From: G965216695 sp965216695
GTDB lineage: Bacteria > Pseudomonadota > Gammaproteobacteria > Pseudomonadales > Azotimanducaceae
Direction: 5' to 3'
DNA length: 64,000 nt
Assembly: GCA_965216695.1 (NCBI GenBank)
Contig: OZ244212.1
Coordinates: 186,001 to 250,000 of the forward strand
The translations under genes and the position numbers were made by a program. Of this stretch, positions 53,020-61,614 are shown piece by piece (position 1 is the first letter of the stretch; every line of letters begins with the position of its first letter). Below the pieces are notes generated by a model. The model was not told the origin of the DNA and ran no database searches. It saw only the letters and a program-made list of their open reading frames with translations.

Positions 53020-54837
53020 GTGCGTAAGGGCCACACCTACGATCAGGACTATCGCCTGACAGATCTGGACGAGGGCAGCGTGCTCGATCGTAGCTACGGC
53101 TACAGTCTGGTGAATAACATTGTCAGCATCACCAATCACCTGGACACGAGCCGCAGTCAGACCTTCGGCTACGATCCATTGCAGCGACTGACCGACGCCA
53201 CCGGCGTCTACGGCGACATCGACTACAGCTACGATGCCGTCGGCAATCGGCTGACGCGTGCTATTGTGGATGCGACCGGCACGCTGTCGGAGACCTACGC
53301 CTACGACACCGCCTCGAACCGGCTGCTGTCGGTGACCCGCGATGAAGCCGGGACTGTGACCACGCGCACACTCGGCTACACGGCAGGGGGTAACATCACC
53401 AGTGACTCGGGGCACGATGGGGTGGCCGCCACGTACACCTACAACGACCGCAACCGCTACACCGCACTTGCCAAGGGCGCGGTGTCGGCTGACTACGAGC
53501 ACAATGCGCTCGGCCAGCGGGTACGCAAGACGGTGGATGGGGCAACGACCCACTTCCACTATGACACCAGCGGCCAGCTGATCGCCGAATCGGACGACAC
53601 CGGCGGCGTGCTGCGCGAATACCTCTACGCCGATGGCCGGCGTCTGGCGATGGCCGCTGTTCCCAGTGGTGGCACACCAGAGATCCTGACGCTCGACAGC
53701 GAAGATCCGTCTGCGACGGTGGTGGGCAACTGGAAGTCCTCGTCGGCGGGCGGTGGCTATCTCGGCACCCAGTACGAGACGCACAAGAAAGCGAACAGCG
53801 CCACCGCCTGGGTGATCTGGCCGTTCTCGCTCACCACGAGCGGGGACTATGAGGTCTACGCCCGCTGGGTGGATCACCCGAAACGGGCAACCAACGCGAC
53901 CTACACCATCGACAACGGTGCGCCGTCGCAGTCCGTCCCGGTCGATCAGACCGCGAACGGTGGCGCCTGGCAACTGCTTGGGGCCTATACGCTCGATGCG
54001 GCACAGGCCGTAACCGTCACGCTCGCCAACGATGCGAACGACACCGTGGTCGCAGACGGCGTCGAGTTGCGCAAGATCGGTGGCAGCACTGCACCGGCGT
54101 TGTTCTACTACCACAACGACCATCTGGGCACGCCGCAGCGGTTGACGGATGCGTCCGGTGGTCTTGCGTGGGATGCGGACTATGAACCGTTCGGGGAGAC
54201 CGACGAGCTGACCAGTTCAGTAAGCCAAGCGTTGCGGTTCCCAGGACAGTATGCGGATGGAGAAACAGGGTTCAACTACAACTACTTCAGGACCTATGAT
54301 CCAAGCATCGGGAGATATACGCAGTCTGATCCGATTGGGCTGCGAGGTGGGATGAATACCTATGCTTATGTCCTAGGTAACCCTCTCAGTGGAATCGATC
54401 CAGATGGGCAGAATACGCTCGTTCTGAGGGGAGCTGGCACGATTTCGTATCAAGCAGCGACCCGTGCTGGAGCAGGCGCATTAGGAGCCTACCTTGGGAC
54501 GCAAGTAGCTCTGTCGTTGATGAGCCCTGCAAACAGAGAAGCCATTGAGAACGCGCTTGGCGATTCCGCCGCCCTGGCCACGGACCACCCGAGTCACGCT
54601 GATGAGCGTGAAGCATTAAGTATGACAGGTGCGGAGTCTTGTGCGGAGCTTGCTTGGGCTATCAATGTACTGAAGGAAGGAATTGCTTGGAGGAGAACAG
54701 ATCTAGATCCTCGCGATGCGCGTACAGGAGTTGGAGCCGGCCATCGCACCAGAATCGCAAATATGGAATCCAAACTGAGTCAGTTACAATCGATCTACAA
54801 TGTTAGGTGCGGTGACGCAGGCGAGATGTGCGAGTAG
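53020..54837 (+). CDS. RHS C-terminal half with golvesin-like domain and tip C, 5'-truncated
   Basis: About 605 codons. The frame is open back to the IS66 right end, so the GTG at 53020 is arbitrary. YD repeats (HTYDQDYRLTDLDEGS onward), the golvesin/Xly-like domain, the RHS core (TQSDPIGLRGGMNTYAYV) and tip C (54405-54834). From 53098 to 53780 the DNA appears identical to 45789-46471. Tip C contains an Ala/Gly-rich membrane-like stretch (AGAGALGAYLGTQVAL), then CAELAWAINVLKEGIAWR and GHRTRIANMESKL; two Cys pairs are possible. Its activity is unknown. Without its N-terminus the gene cannot make an exported toxin by itself. Confidence 0.8.
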   Translation: MRKGHTYDQDYRLTDLDEGSVLDRSYGYSLVNNIVSITNHLDTSRSQTFGYDPLQRLTDATGVYGDIDYSYDAVGNRLTRAIVDATGTLSETYAYDTASNRLLSVTRDEAGTVTTRTLGYTAGGNITSDSGHDGVAATYTYNDRNRYTALAKGAVSADYEHNALGQRVRKTVDGATTHFHYDTSGQLIAESDDTGGVLREYLYADGRRLAMAAVPSGGTPEILTLDSEDPSATVVGNWKSSSAGGGYLGTQYETHKKANSATAWVIWPFSLTTSGDYEVYARWVDHPKRATNATYTIDNGAPSQSVPVDQTANGGAWQLLGAYTLDAAQAVTVTLANDANDTVVADGVELRKIGGSTAPALFYYHNDHLGTPQRLTDASGGLAWDADYEPFGETDELTSSVSQALRFPGQYADGETGFNYNYFRTYDPSIGRYTQSDPIGLRGGMNTYAYVLGNPLSGIDPDGQNTLVLRGAGTISYQAATRAGAGALGAYLGTQVALSLMSPANREAIENALGDSAALATDHPSHADEREALSMTGAESCAELAWAINVLKEGIAWRRTDLDPRDARTGVGAGHRTRIANMESKLSQLQSIYNVRCGDAGEMCE

Positions 54838-55478
54838 TGGGCTACGAGGTACGTCAAATTGATGCGATAAGCAGATTGGAGAACGATTTTTTCTCGATCC
54901 AATTGGAGGTTTGGGAAGTAGAGCCGACTGTTGTACGTGCTAGAGCATCTATCACGCGTAAAGATAGTGGCTCTCTGGTTCCGCCTCCTTTAGTAGCTAG
55001 GGCTGAGAGCGAAGATTTGGTAATCAGCAGGTTGGCAGAAGAGTTGCGGGAGCGAATTTTGTCGCTAGGTGAACCTGAAACAGGGCATGGTAACGCGAGC
55101 GCTTCCACCATCCTGGTGCGATACCTGAACTTTAGGAATGCGGCCACAAAAATTCGTTTTGAGGTTGAGCAAGCGATATCAAGTGGCGGTGCTGAGTTGG
55201 AGATGGTTCGCACGCAGCTTCACGATCTGCAGAATTTAACAAGGGATGCGACATGCGAACTTGTTCGAGATCTAGCGAAAGTGCCAGAATCTGAACAGCT
55301 TGCGCTGCTAGAGTCTGAAGAAAACACGTACGACAATGCTGAAGATCCTTGGAGCTTAGATGACTTGACTGCTCGCCAAGAGATCTACAAGTACTTGCTT
55401 GAACCAAGTAGCGTGCTTGAGGAAGCGCATAGACGCCACGCTGCTCGTATTGAATCGGTCTTCTCAGAAAAACGCTGA
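54828..55478 (+). CDS. Candidate immunity protein C
   Basis: 216 aa, soluble and acidic, no family recognised. It starts at a GTG that overlaps the tip C stop by ten bases; a GTG at 54837 is an alternative. The first half is beta-rich (FFSIQLEVWEVEPTVVRARA), the second helical (LEMVRTQLHDLQNLTRDA). Coupling to tip C is the evidence for an immunity role. Confidence 0.6.
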   Translation: MRVVGYEVRQIDAISRLENDFFSIQLEVWEVEPTVVRARASITRKDSGSLVPPPLVARAESEDLVISRLAEELRERILSLGEPETGHGNASASTILVRYLNFRNAATKIRFEVEQAISSGGAELEMVRTQLHDLQNLTRDATCELVRDLAKVPESEQLALLESEENTYDNAEDPWSLDDLTARQEIYKYLLEPSSVLEEAHRRHAARIESVFSEKR

Positions 55479-55506
55479 TGAGCAGCGATCACGACGCCGC
55501 ATAATG

Positions 55507-56779
55507 AATGGGGGACACCGGCGTTTCGTTAGACTGAGTTTGCGACAACCAGTTTAAGGAGAACACCGATGTCCCACGCAAGCGTGATACTAGGGATCAC
55601 AGAGCTTGAGGTCGAACGGGTCGACCGAGATCAAGGGGTGAAAGTCTATGCGAAGCCGACCCAGCGACCGGCCTGCATCCACTGCCAGCATCCGAAGGTG
55701 ACGATCAAGGCAACCCGCCAACGGACACTCAAGCATACTCGCCAAGGCAACCAGGTGATGACGTTGCACCTGAAGTCGCCAAAGTACCGTTGCCTTCGCT
55801 GCCAACGATATTTCTATCATCGCTTCAAAGGCGTTCGACCGCGATTCCGAGCCTCAGAAGCGTTCCGACTGGAAGTCTTTGAGGCACACGATGGTGGGGT
55901 GACTCAGCGTAAGCTGTCCCGCACGCATCACATCAGCCCGGCCACGGTTGAACGGTGGTATCAGAGTCAGTGCCAACGTCGCCGATCGGAGATGTCGAAC
56001 CGGCCGTGTCCTCGCGTGCTCGGCATCGATGAGCACTTCTTCACCCGCCGACGCGGCTATGCCACCAGCTTCGTGGATCTGCAGAACCACAAGGTCTTCG
56101 ATGTCACACTGGGGCGCTCGGAAAGAGCTCTGAGGCGCTATCTGACGGGCTTACCAGGCCGAGACAACGTCCAGGTGATCGTCATGGATCTGTCGGAGAC
56201 GTATCGCAGCATCGCCCGTCGATACTTCCCACAGGCCACGATCGTCGCGGATCGTTTCCATGTCATTCGATTGGTGAACCAGCACTTTCTCAAGGCGTGG
56301 CAAGAACACGACTCAGCGGGCCGAAAAAACCGGGGACTGCTCAGTCTCATGCGACGGCATGCGTGGCGCCTGTCCGATGAGCAGCGTCAGAAACTCAGCC
56401 GTTATCTGAGTGACTTTCCGGTGCTGGCAGCCTTGTACGATGCCAAGCAACGGCTGAACCGTTTGTTGCTGCTCAAGACCCTGAACGTCAGAGCCGCCAA
56501 ACGGCAACTGCCCGTGTTTTTGGAGCTGCTGGAACAACTCAGCGCCAGCCCCCTGAAACGGCTGGCGCGCACCCTCACATCGTGGCTTGAGCCCATCGTT
56601 GCGATGTGGCGATTCTCCAAGAGCAACGGCATCACAGAGGGGTTCCACAACAAGATGGAGATGATGAGCCGGCGCGCCTACGGGTTCCGGAACTTTGAAA
56701 ACTACCGGCTGCGGGTCTTAACCCACTGCGGCTGGGATGAGATCATCAACAGAGTCTAGTGAAACGACCATCCCCCATT
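55507..56779 (+). mobile_element. ISL3-family insertion sequence
   Basis: About 1.27 kb around one transposase gene. Imperfect inverted ends: left AATGGGGGACACCGGCG with GTTTCGTTAGACT, right complement AATGGGGGATGGTCG with TTTCACTAGACT. The outermost bases are uncertain by a few positions. I did not find a matching 8-bp duplication at these limits. Confidence 0.75.
55569..56759 (+). CDS. ISL3 family transposase
   Basis: 396 aa. N-terminal zinc finger (RPACIHCQHP, YRCLRCQRYF), helix-turn-helix (VTQRKLSRTHHISPATVERW) and DDE catalytic core starting VLGIDEHFFTRRRGY, with VIVMDLSETYRSI for the second Asp and NGITEGFHNKMEMMSRRAYG for the Glu. TAAGGAG precedes the ATG. It looks intact, so the element may be active. 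Its first 170 coding bases recur at 48387. Confidence 0.93.
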   Translation: MSHASVILGITELEVERVDRDQGVKVYAKPTQRPACIHCQHPKVTIKATRQRTLKHTRQGNQVMTLHLKSPKYRCLRCQRYFYHRFKGVRPRFRASEAFRLEVFEAHDGGVTQRKLSRTHHISPATVERWYQSQCQRRRSEMSNRPCPRVLGIDEHFFTRRRGYATSFVDLQNHKVFDVTLGRSERALRRYLTGLPGRDNVQVIVMDLSETYRSIARRYFPQATIVADRFHVIRLVNQHFLKAWQEHDSAGRKNRGLLSLMRRHAWRLSDEQRQKLSRYLSDFPVLAALYDAKQRLNRLLLLKTLNVRAAKRQLPVFLELLEQLSASPLKRLARTLTSWLEPIVAMWRFSKSNGITEGFHNKMEMMSRRAYGFRNFENYRLRVLTHCGWDEIINRV

Positions 56780-56823
56780 AAGTGGGTAGAGCCGAAAAAT
56801 AACGTAAGCATTTGATTTTTCTA

Positions 56824-56910
56824 TGGTGCCCGGGGCCGGAATCGAACCGGCACGGCCGCGAAGCCGAGGGATTTTAAGTCCCTTGTGTCTACCTGTTTCA
56901 CCACCCGGGC
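56824..56910 (-). tRNA. tRNA-Leu (UAA)
   Basis: 87 bases including an encoded CCA (56824-56826). Acceptor GCCCGGG pairs with CCCGGGC; anticodon loop CTTAAAA gives TAA; long variable arm (CGGCTTCGCGGCCG) as in leucine tRNAs; T-loop GGTTCGATTCC. Confidence 0.95.
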
Positions 56911-56933
56911 TCGGGGAAACGCGATCACGAATC

Positions 56934-57019
56934 TGGTGCCCAGGGTGGGAGTCGAACCCACACGCCACGAAGGCACTGGAACCTAAATCCAGCTTGTCTA
57001 CCAGTTCCAACACCTGGGC
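56934..57019 (-). tRNA. tRNA-Leu (UAG)
   Basis: 86 bases including CCA (56934-56936). Acceptor GCCCAGG pairs with CCTGGGC; anticodon loop TTTAGGT gives TAG; long variable arm; T-loop GGGTTCGACTCCC. It lies 23 bases upstream of tRNA-Leu(UAA) in the same direction. Confidence 0.95.
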
Positions 57020-57122
57020 GGAAACGGTGCGCGAAGGCCGCGGATTCTAGCAGTTCCCTGCGGTTTTTCCGCCTCCGCCAAGCGGTTAAGCTAGCGCCGC
57101 GTTACACGGGGTTTCCAAGCCT

Positions 57123-58274
57123 ATGCACTTTCCGATTCGCGGCACGGTGGACGAACGGTTCGCCGCCGTGCGTGATGTTTTCCGAAGCAACTTCTACGAA
57201 GGCGTCGACGTGGGGGCAGCACTCTGCGTATACCTCCGAGGCGAAGTCGTGGTCGACCTCTGGGGCGGCTATCAGGACCTCGAACTTACCATCCCCTGGG
57301 AGGCGGACACGCTCGTTAACCTGTATTCCACAACGAAAGGCATCGCGTCTCTTGCGCTTGCGAAAGCCGTGGAGGAGGGCGCATTTCGCTACCAAGACGA
57401 AGTCCGCGCACTCTGGCCGGAACTGCGCGCCGCCCGCGATGGCCTAACGGTGGGCCAGCTGTTGTCCCACCAGGCCGGCGTGCCGGGCCTCCGAGAGCGC
57501 CTGCAAGCTTCGGATCTGTACGACTGGGAGCGCATGTGCGACCGGCTGGCGCGCGAAGAACCCTTCTGGCCGCCCGGCACAGCGGCGGGGTATCACGCCT
57601 TTACCTGGGGCCATCTGGCCGGCGAACTCGTTCGCCGAAGTACTGGACGAACGTTAACCCAGTGGCTCGCGGAAGACGTCGCCGGGCCGCTCGACGCGGA
57701 CTGCTACATCGGACTGCCGCGGCTACACCACGAGCGCGCAGCACCGATGATCGGTATCAACCGGGCGCGCATACCGCCCGACATCGCAGCGCTGGCGGCG
57801 ATCAAGATGCCCGATCTCTACCGGGTTGCGTTGCAAAATCCGACCATACGCCCTTATCAGGACGCATCGAGCGACGCGTGGCGCGACGCAGAGATTCCGG
57901 CCGCCAACGGCCATGCGAGTGCGCGCGGGGTAGCACGAATTTATGGCGCTGCGGCTAACGGTGGCGGAATCGATGGCGTTGACGTCTGGCACGCCGACAC
58001 ATTGGACGCGCTCACGGTGGAGGAGTGGGGCGAAGCGCCCGACCTGGTGCTCGGCCGGGCGATGCGGCGCGCTCGTGGCCCCATTCTCAACACGGAACAG
58101 CAGTACGGCCCTAATGCGGCCGCATTCGGCCATGCCGGCGCTGGCGGGAGCCTGGGTTTCGCCGATCCCCATGCCGGCATCGGTTTTGCCTACGTAATGA
58201 ACCAGATGCAGGTGAATCTGGACGGCGACACCCGCGCGGGGAGGCTTGTTAACGCAATCTATAAATGCTTATAA
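57123..58274 (+). CDS. Serine hydrolase, class C beta-lactamase-related
   Basis: 383 aa, no signal peptide. The SxxK motif is STTK in NLYSTTKGIASLAL; the YxN-like motif falls in YHAFTWGHLAGELVRR (EstB-type esterases use Tyr here); the third motif is degenerate around HAGAGGSLGFADPHAGIGF. The fold is that of beta-lactamases but cytosolic members are mostly esterases or lactonases, so antibiotic resistance should not be assumed. It is followed by an enoyl-CoA hydratase gene in the same direction. Confidence 0.88.
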   Translation: MHFPIRGTVDERFAAVRDVFRSNFYEGVDVGAALCVYLRGEVVVDLWGGYQDLELTIPWEADTLVNLYSTTKGIASLALAKAVEEGAFRYQDEVRALWPELRAARDGLTVGQLLSHQAGVPGLRERLQASDLYDWERMCDRLAREEPFWPPGTAAGYHAFTWGHLAGELVRRSTGRTLTQWLAEDVAGPLDADCYIGLPRLHHERAAPMIGINRARIPPDIAALAAIKMPDLYRVALQNPTIRPYQDASSDAWRDAEIPAANGHASARGVARIYGAAANGGGIDGVDVWHADTLDALTVEEWGEAPDLVLGRAMRRARGPILNTEQQYGPNAAAFGHAGAGGSLGFADPHAGIGFAYVMNQMQVNLDGDTRAGRLVNAIYKCL

Positions 58275-58385
58275 AACAGATAGTTATTGTTCACACTGAA
58301 TGTTGGTTAAGGTAATTTCTAGAATAACGAAAACGCCGTGCGCAGGCGTTGCGCCGGCCAACGAACAACGAGGGAGACGCGACCC

Positions 58386-59174
58386 ATGAACTACGAACAG
58401 ATCCTTTTCGACACGCACGACGCCGTGGGCGTGATTACGCTCAATCGTCCAGAACGCATGAATGCGTGGACCTACCGAATGGCCGCAGAGATGCGCCACG
58501 CCATCGAAGCCTGCAACAACAACGACGCGATTGCAGCCATGGTCATTACAGGCCAGGGGCGCGGTTTCTGCGCCGGCGCCGACATCAAAGACACGTTCAA
58601 GAGCCGGCTCGATGACGAGGAAGGTGCGGAGTCGGCTCGCGACCGCGCTGATACGGCCGACTGGGTCGCGCTGGTCCGCCGTTCAAAACCCATCATTGCG
58701 GCCGTCAATGGCGCGAGCGTTGGCGTGGGGGCCACAATGATTCTTCCGGCCGACGTCATCATTGCCGCGCGTAGCGCTAAGTTTGCGATGGGATTCATCA
58801 AGATGGGCCTGGTCCCCGAACTCGCGAGTTCGCACTTTCTGGTGCAGCGCATGGGTTTCGGCAAAGCGAGCGAACTATGTCTGTCCGGTCGCATGTACCC
58901 CGCAGAAGAGGCGTTCGCGACCGGGCTCGTAGATCGCGTGGTCGACGACGCCGATCTGATGGACTCGGCCATGGCGCTCGCGGGCGAGTTTGCGGCAAAC
59001 CCCACGCCGCAGCTCCGATGGATTAAGGAATTGCTCACGGCAAACGGCGTCGAGACGGATCTGAGCGCAATTCAACGAAGAGAACTCGAAGCGCTGCAGA
59101 AGGCCTATAATTCTCCAGAACACAAAGAGGCGGTGGCGGCGTTTCTGGAGAAGCGACCGCCGAAGTTTCGCTGA
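58386..59174 (+). CDS. Enoyl-CoA hydratase/isomerase family protein
   Basis: 262 aa crotonase. Start at 58386 with GAGGGAGACG upstream; a 16-residue extension to 58338 is unlikely. Oxyanion-hole segments are GRGFCAGADIKD and ASVGVGATMILPADVI; the usual hydratase Glu pair is partly replaced (MGLVPELASSHFLVQ keeps one Glu), so isomerase or another crotonase activity is also possible. Likely fatty or branched-chain acyl-CoA breakdown. Confidence 0.9.
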   Translation: MNYEQILFDTHDAVGVITLNRPERMNAWTYRMAAEMRHAIEACNNNDAIAAMVITGQGRGFCAGADIKDTFKSRLDDEEGAESARDRADTADWVALVRRSKPIIAAVNGASVGVGATMILPADVIIAARSAKFAMGFIKMGLVPELASSHFLVQRMGFGKASELCLSGRMYPAEEAFATGLVDRVVDDADLMDSAMALAGEFAANPTPQLRWIKELLTANGVETDLSAIQRRELEALQKAYNSPEHKEAVAAFLEKRPPKFR

Positions 59175-59251
59175 TCGGGAATCTGCGCCTCGGGCAGACG
59201 CGATGCGCAACGCCCGTCTACCAACAACGCACATAGGATTTGCGCCGGCCG

Positions 59252-60691
59252 ATGCTTGCCAACCTGGAACTCTGGCTCACCAACCACTGGAGTGAACTCG
59301 CGCTGTTTGCGGCCGGTTGGCTCGTGGCCAGCGTCGTGTGGGCATGGCGCCACAATGTGAACGTCCGCCGCTCATTCGAGGCCGGACTGGTCCAGAACGC
59401 GGACAATCACGCCGCAGAGATAACCCTGGCGCAGGATCGTCTGGACGTACGAACCCGGGACCTGGTACGCACCGAAAGCCGTCTGGACGCGATAGAGGAC
59501 CAACTGTCGCAGTCGCTGGACACGCTTCGTAGCCGCGAAGGTGAACTCAATCGGTTTCGCACCGAGCATGCGGCGCTGCAGGCGCGGCTGGAAGAGTCCC
59601 AGAAGGCGTTTGCCGAGAAGGAAGCGCTGTTCCAGGACACGAGCGATGCGCTGAAGAAGGAGTTCGAGGCGCTCGCCAACAGCATTTTCCAGACCCACCG
59701 TGTGCAGCAGACGGAGAACCTGGGCACCATTCTCGGCCCGTTCAAGGAACAGATCCGGGATTTCAAAGCGCGCGTTGAACAGGTGTACGACGCAGACACC
59801 AAGGACCGGGCATCGCTGCTGGCGCAAGTGCGCAACCTGCAGAGCGCGAGCGATCGCATCAACGAGGAAGCGCAGAACCTCACGCAAGCGCTACGCGGCG
59901 ACAAGAAGCTGCAGGGAAACTGGGGCGAACTCGTACTCGAGCGCGTGCTGGAAGAATCCGGCCTGCGCGTCGGATTCGAATACGAACTGCAGGTCTCGAG
60001 CCGCGATGCGGGCGGGAGCTTGAAGCGCCCGGACGTCGTCATCAGGTTGCCCGAGGGTAAAGACATTGTGATCGACGCGAAGGTTACCCTCGGCTCGTAC
60101 GAGGAGGCCCTCGCGGCAGAAGAACCGGCGCTGCGAGAACTGGCGCTCAATCAACACCTCGCCAACCTGCGCAATCATGTCAAAAAACTTGCGTCTCAGG
60201 ACTACGATCGCCTGGACGACATACGCTCGCTCGACTTCGTGCTGATGTTCATACCCATCGAATCTGCCTTCACGCTCGCCATGCAGCAGGATCCGAAGCT
60301 GTTCTCCGACGCGTTCACCAAACGCATCGTCGTCGTCAGCCCAACCACGCTGATGATGACCCTCCGCATCATCCACAACGTGTGGCGCTACGAGAAGCAG
60401 AACCGCAACGCCGAGGAGATCGCCCGACGCGCCGGCGCACTGTACGACAAGTTGCGCGGTTTTGTGGAAGAGATGGACAAACTGGGCGGGCAGGTCAGAA
60501 CGCTCGACAAAACCTACAAGTCTGCCTACGCGAAGCTCGTCTCCGGCAAGGGCAACCTCGTGCGCCAGGCGGAACAGTTCCGCGAGCTCGGAGCCGACGT
60601 GAAGAAGCGGCTGCCGAAACCTCTGGTGGAGGAGGCGAGCGAACCCGCCGCGGACGCGGGCGATCGCACGGGTTCCAGCGGCGAATCCTGA
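59252..60691 (+). CDS. rmuC: DNA recombination protein RmuC
   Basis: 479 aa. One N-terminal membrane helix (LALFAAGWLVASVVWAW), a coiled coil (about 45-175), then the RmuC nuclease-like domain with LQGNWGELVLERVLEESGL, KRPDVVIRLPEGKDIVIDAK and VLMFIPIESAFTLA. RmuC limits inversions at short inverted repeats. The ATG at 59252 is preferred over a TTG at 59240. Stands as a single gene. Confidence 0.94.
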   Translation: MLANLELWLTNHWSELALFAAGWLVASVVWAWRHNVNVRRSFEAGLVQNADNHAAEITLAQDRLDVRTRDLVRTESRLDAIEDQLSQSLDTLRSREGELNRFRTEHAALQARLEESQKAFAEKEALFQDTSDALKKEFEALANSIFQTHRVQQTENLGTILGPFKEQIRDFKARVEQVYDADTKDRASLLAQVRNLQSASDRINEEAQNLTQALRGDKKLQGNWGELVLERVLEESGLRVGFEYELQVSSRDAGGSLKRPDVVIRLPEGKDIVIDAKVTLGSYEEALAAEEPALRELALNQHLANLRNHVKKLASQDYDRLDDIRSLDFVLMFIPIESAFTLAMQQDPKLFSDAFTKRIVVVSPTTLMMTLRIIHNVWRYEKQNRNAEEIARRAGALYDKLRGFVEEMDKLGGQVRTLDKTYKSAYAKLVSGKGNLVRQAEQFRELGADVKKRLPKPLVEEASEPAADAGDRTGSSGES

Positions 60692-60792
60692 GCACCGCGC
60701 GCGCCAGTGAGGCGCAGTTCTCGTTTTCCTGCAGCCCGCATACCTACGCTGAGTAGAACCGTCTGCGGGATCACAGAACGATTGCTACCGCT

Positions 60793-60827
60793 GGACTACA
60801 TTGCTTTCCGGAAAAGGATTGCAAGGA
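60793..60827 (+). promoter_or_regulatory. GGA-rich csrA leader, candidate autoregulatory site
   Basis: Four GGA triplets (60793, 60810, 60816, 60825) in the 41 bases before csrA; the last is inside the ribosome site AAGGAAG. CsrA binds paired GGA motifs and represses its own translation in other bacteria, so this arrangement fits autoregulation. Confidence 0.45.
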
Positions 60828-60833
60828 AGTTCA

Positions 60834-61022
60834 ATGCTGGTGTTAACCCGGCGTGCCGGCGAATCGATAATGATCGATAACGAGATTGAGCTGAAAGTGC
60901 TCAAGATTCGCGGCAGCCAAGTGCATCTTGGGATCGATGCGCCTAAGCGGGCCACCGTGCACCGCAAGGAAGTCTGGTTACGCATTCACGGAGAGCCGAA
61001 AGCCGCCGACAAAGCGGTCTGA
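60834..61022 (+). CDS. csrA: Carbon storage regulator CsrA/RsmA
   Basis: 62 aa RNA-binding translation regulator. The ATG at 60834 yields MLVLTRRAGESIMI; the conserved Leu4, Arg6 and Arg7, and the RNA-contact VHRKEVWLRI with Arg44, are present. The frame extends upstream by 11 codons but without conservation. Together with GacA at 22696 this forms the outline of a Gac/Rsm pathway. Confidence 0.95.
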   Translation: MLVLTRRAGESIMIDNEIELKVLKIRGSQVHLGIDAPKRATVHRKEVWLRIHGEPKAADKAV

Positions 61023-61057
61023 CCCACCTGGTCAGTCTGGAGAGAGACAACCCACCC

Positions 61058-61525
61058 TTAACTCGCAACAACGGTAATAAACGCCGGCGTTTCGATTAGT
61101 CCGTAGGGAAATATCTCGGCTTCCGTGAGTGGATACCTGTGCTGATGTACGCCCTCGTGTTGCTCGCGTAGCAGGCGCTCGGCCGTTGGCTGCAGGTACA
61201 CGCTGTCCAGCGGTTCCCATATTGGATTCACCGGCGCCAAACGTTCGAAGCGTATGCGCGACTCGAACGCCGCCCGGTGCAGTTCCACAACCTCAATCCC
61301 CGTAATGAACGCCCAGTGCGAAAAGCGGTAGGGGTTGTTAACGGCCAACAGCATCGGCATGCGTTCACCGGCGTCCTGGGCCGCGGTGAAGAGATCGCGC
61401 GCAACGAGCCACGGATGGTCGTCGACGTACGTGCCTTCACCCGACGTTTCCAACAGCGCTTTCAGTTGCTTGCCGCTTACCGCCGTGCAGACGCTCACCG
61501 CAGCCACGCGAACCGGCTGGTTCAT
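61058..61525 (-). CDS. Hypothetical protein convergent to csrA
   Basis: 155 aa from the ATG at 61525 (an in-frame start 11 codons earlier exists). Soluble, no signal peptide. Distinct stretches are GERMPMLLAVNNPYRFSHWA, RLAPVNPIWEPLDSVYLQPT and LTEAEIFPYGLIETPAF, which look conserved, but I cannot name a family. Divergent from the FAN1-helicase pair, sharing its LexA-like region, so a link with DNA repair or stress is possible. Confidence 0.65.
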   Translation of the reverse strand: MNQPVRVAAVSVCTAVSGKQLKALLETSGEGTYVDDHPWLVARDLFTAAQDAGERMPMLLAVNNPYRFSHWAFITGIEVVELHRAAFESRIRFERLAPVNPIWEPLDSVYLQPTAERLLREQHEGVHQHRYPLTEAEIFPYGLIETPAFITVVAS

Positions 61526-61550
61526 GACCCCTCGACCCGGATGGCCAACA

Positions 61551-61566
61551 CTGTACATGCATACAT
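61551..61566. promoter_or_regulatory. LexA-like box between the unknown gene and the FAN1-helicase pair
   Basis: CTGT-ACATGCAT-ACAT matches the LexA consensus CTGT-N8-ACAG except at the last base. It overlaps the -35 position of a possible promoter for the nuclease gene whose -10 is TATACT (61574-61579, 17-base spacer). Repair genes lie downstream, which supports SOS control; not tested. Confidence 0.45.
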
Positions 61567-61614
61567 GCGCAGGTATACTCGTACGCCGAATGTGTTTGCG
61601 ATAATGCCATTGCG

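Noticed and set aside
57123..58274. Reading the hydrolase as an antibiotic-resistance beta-lactamase
   Set aside because: No signal peptide and a degenerate third motif; cytosolic relatives are esterases.
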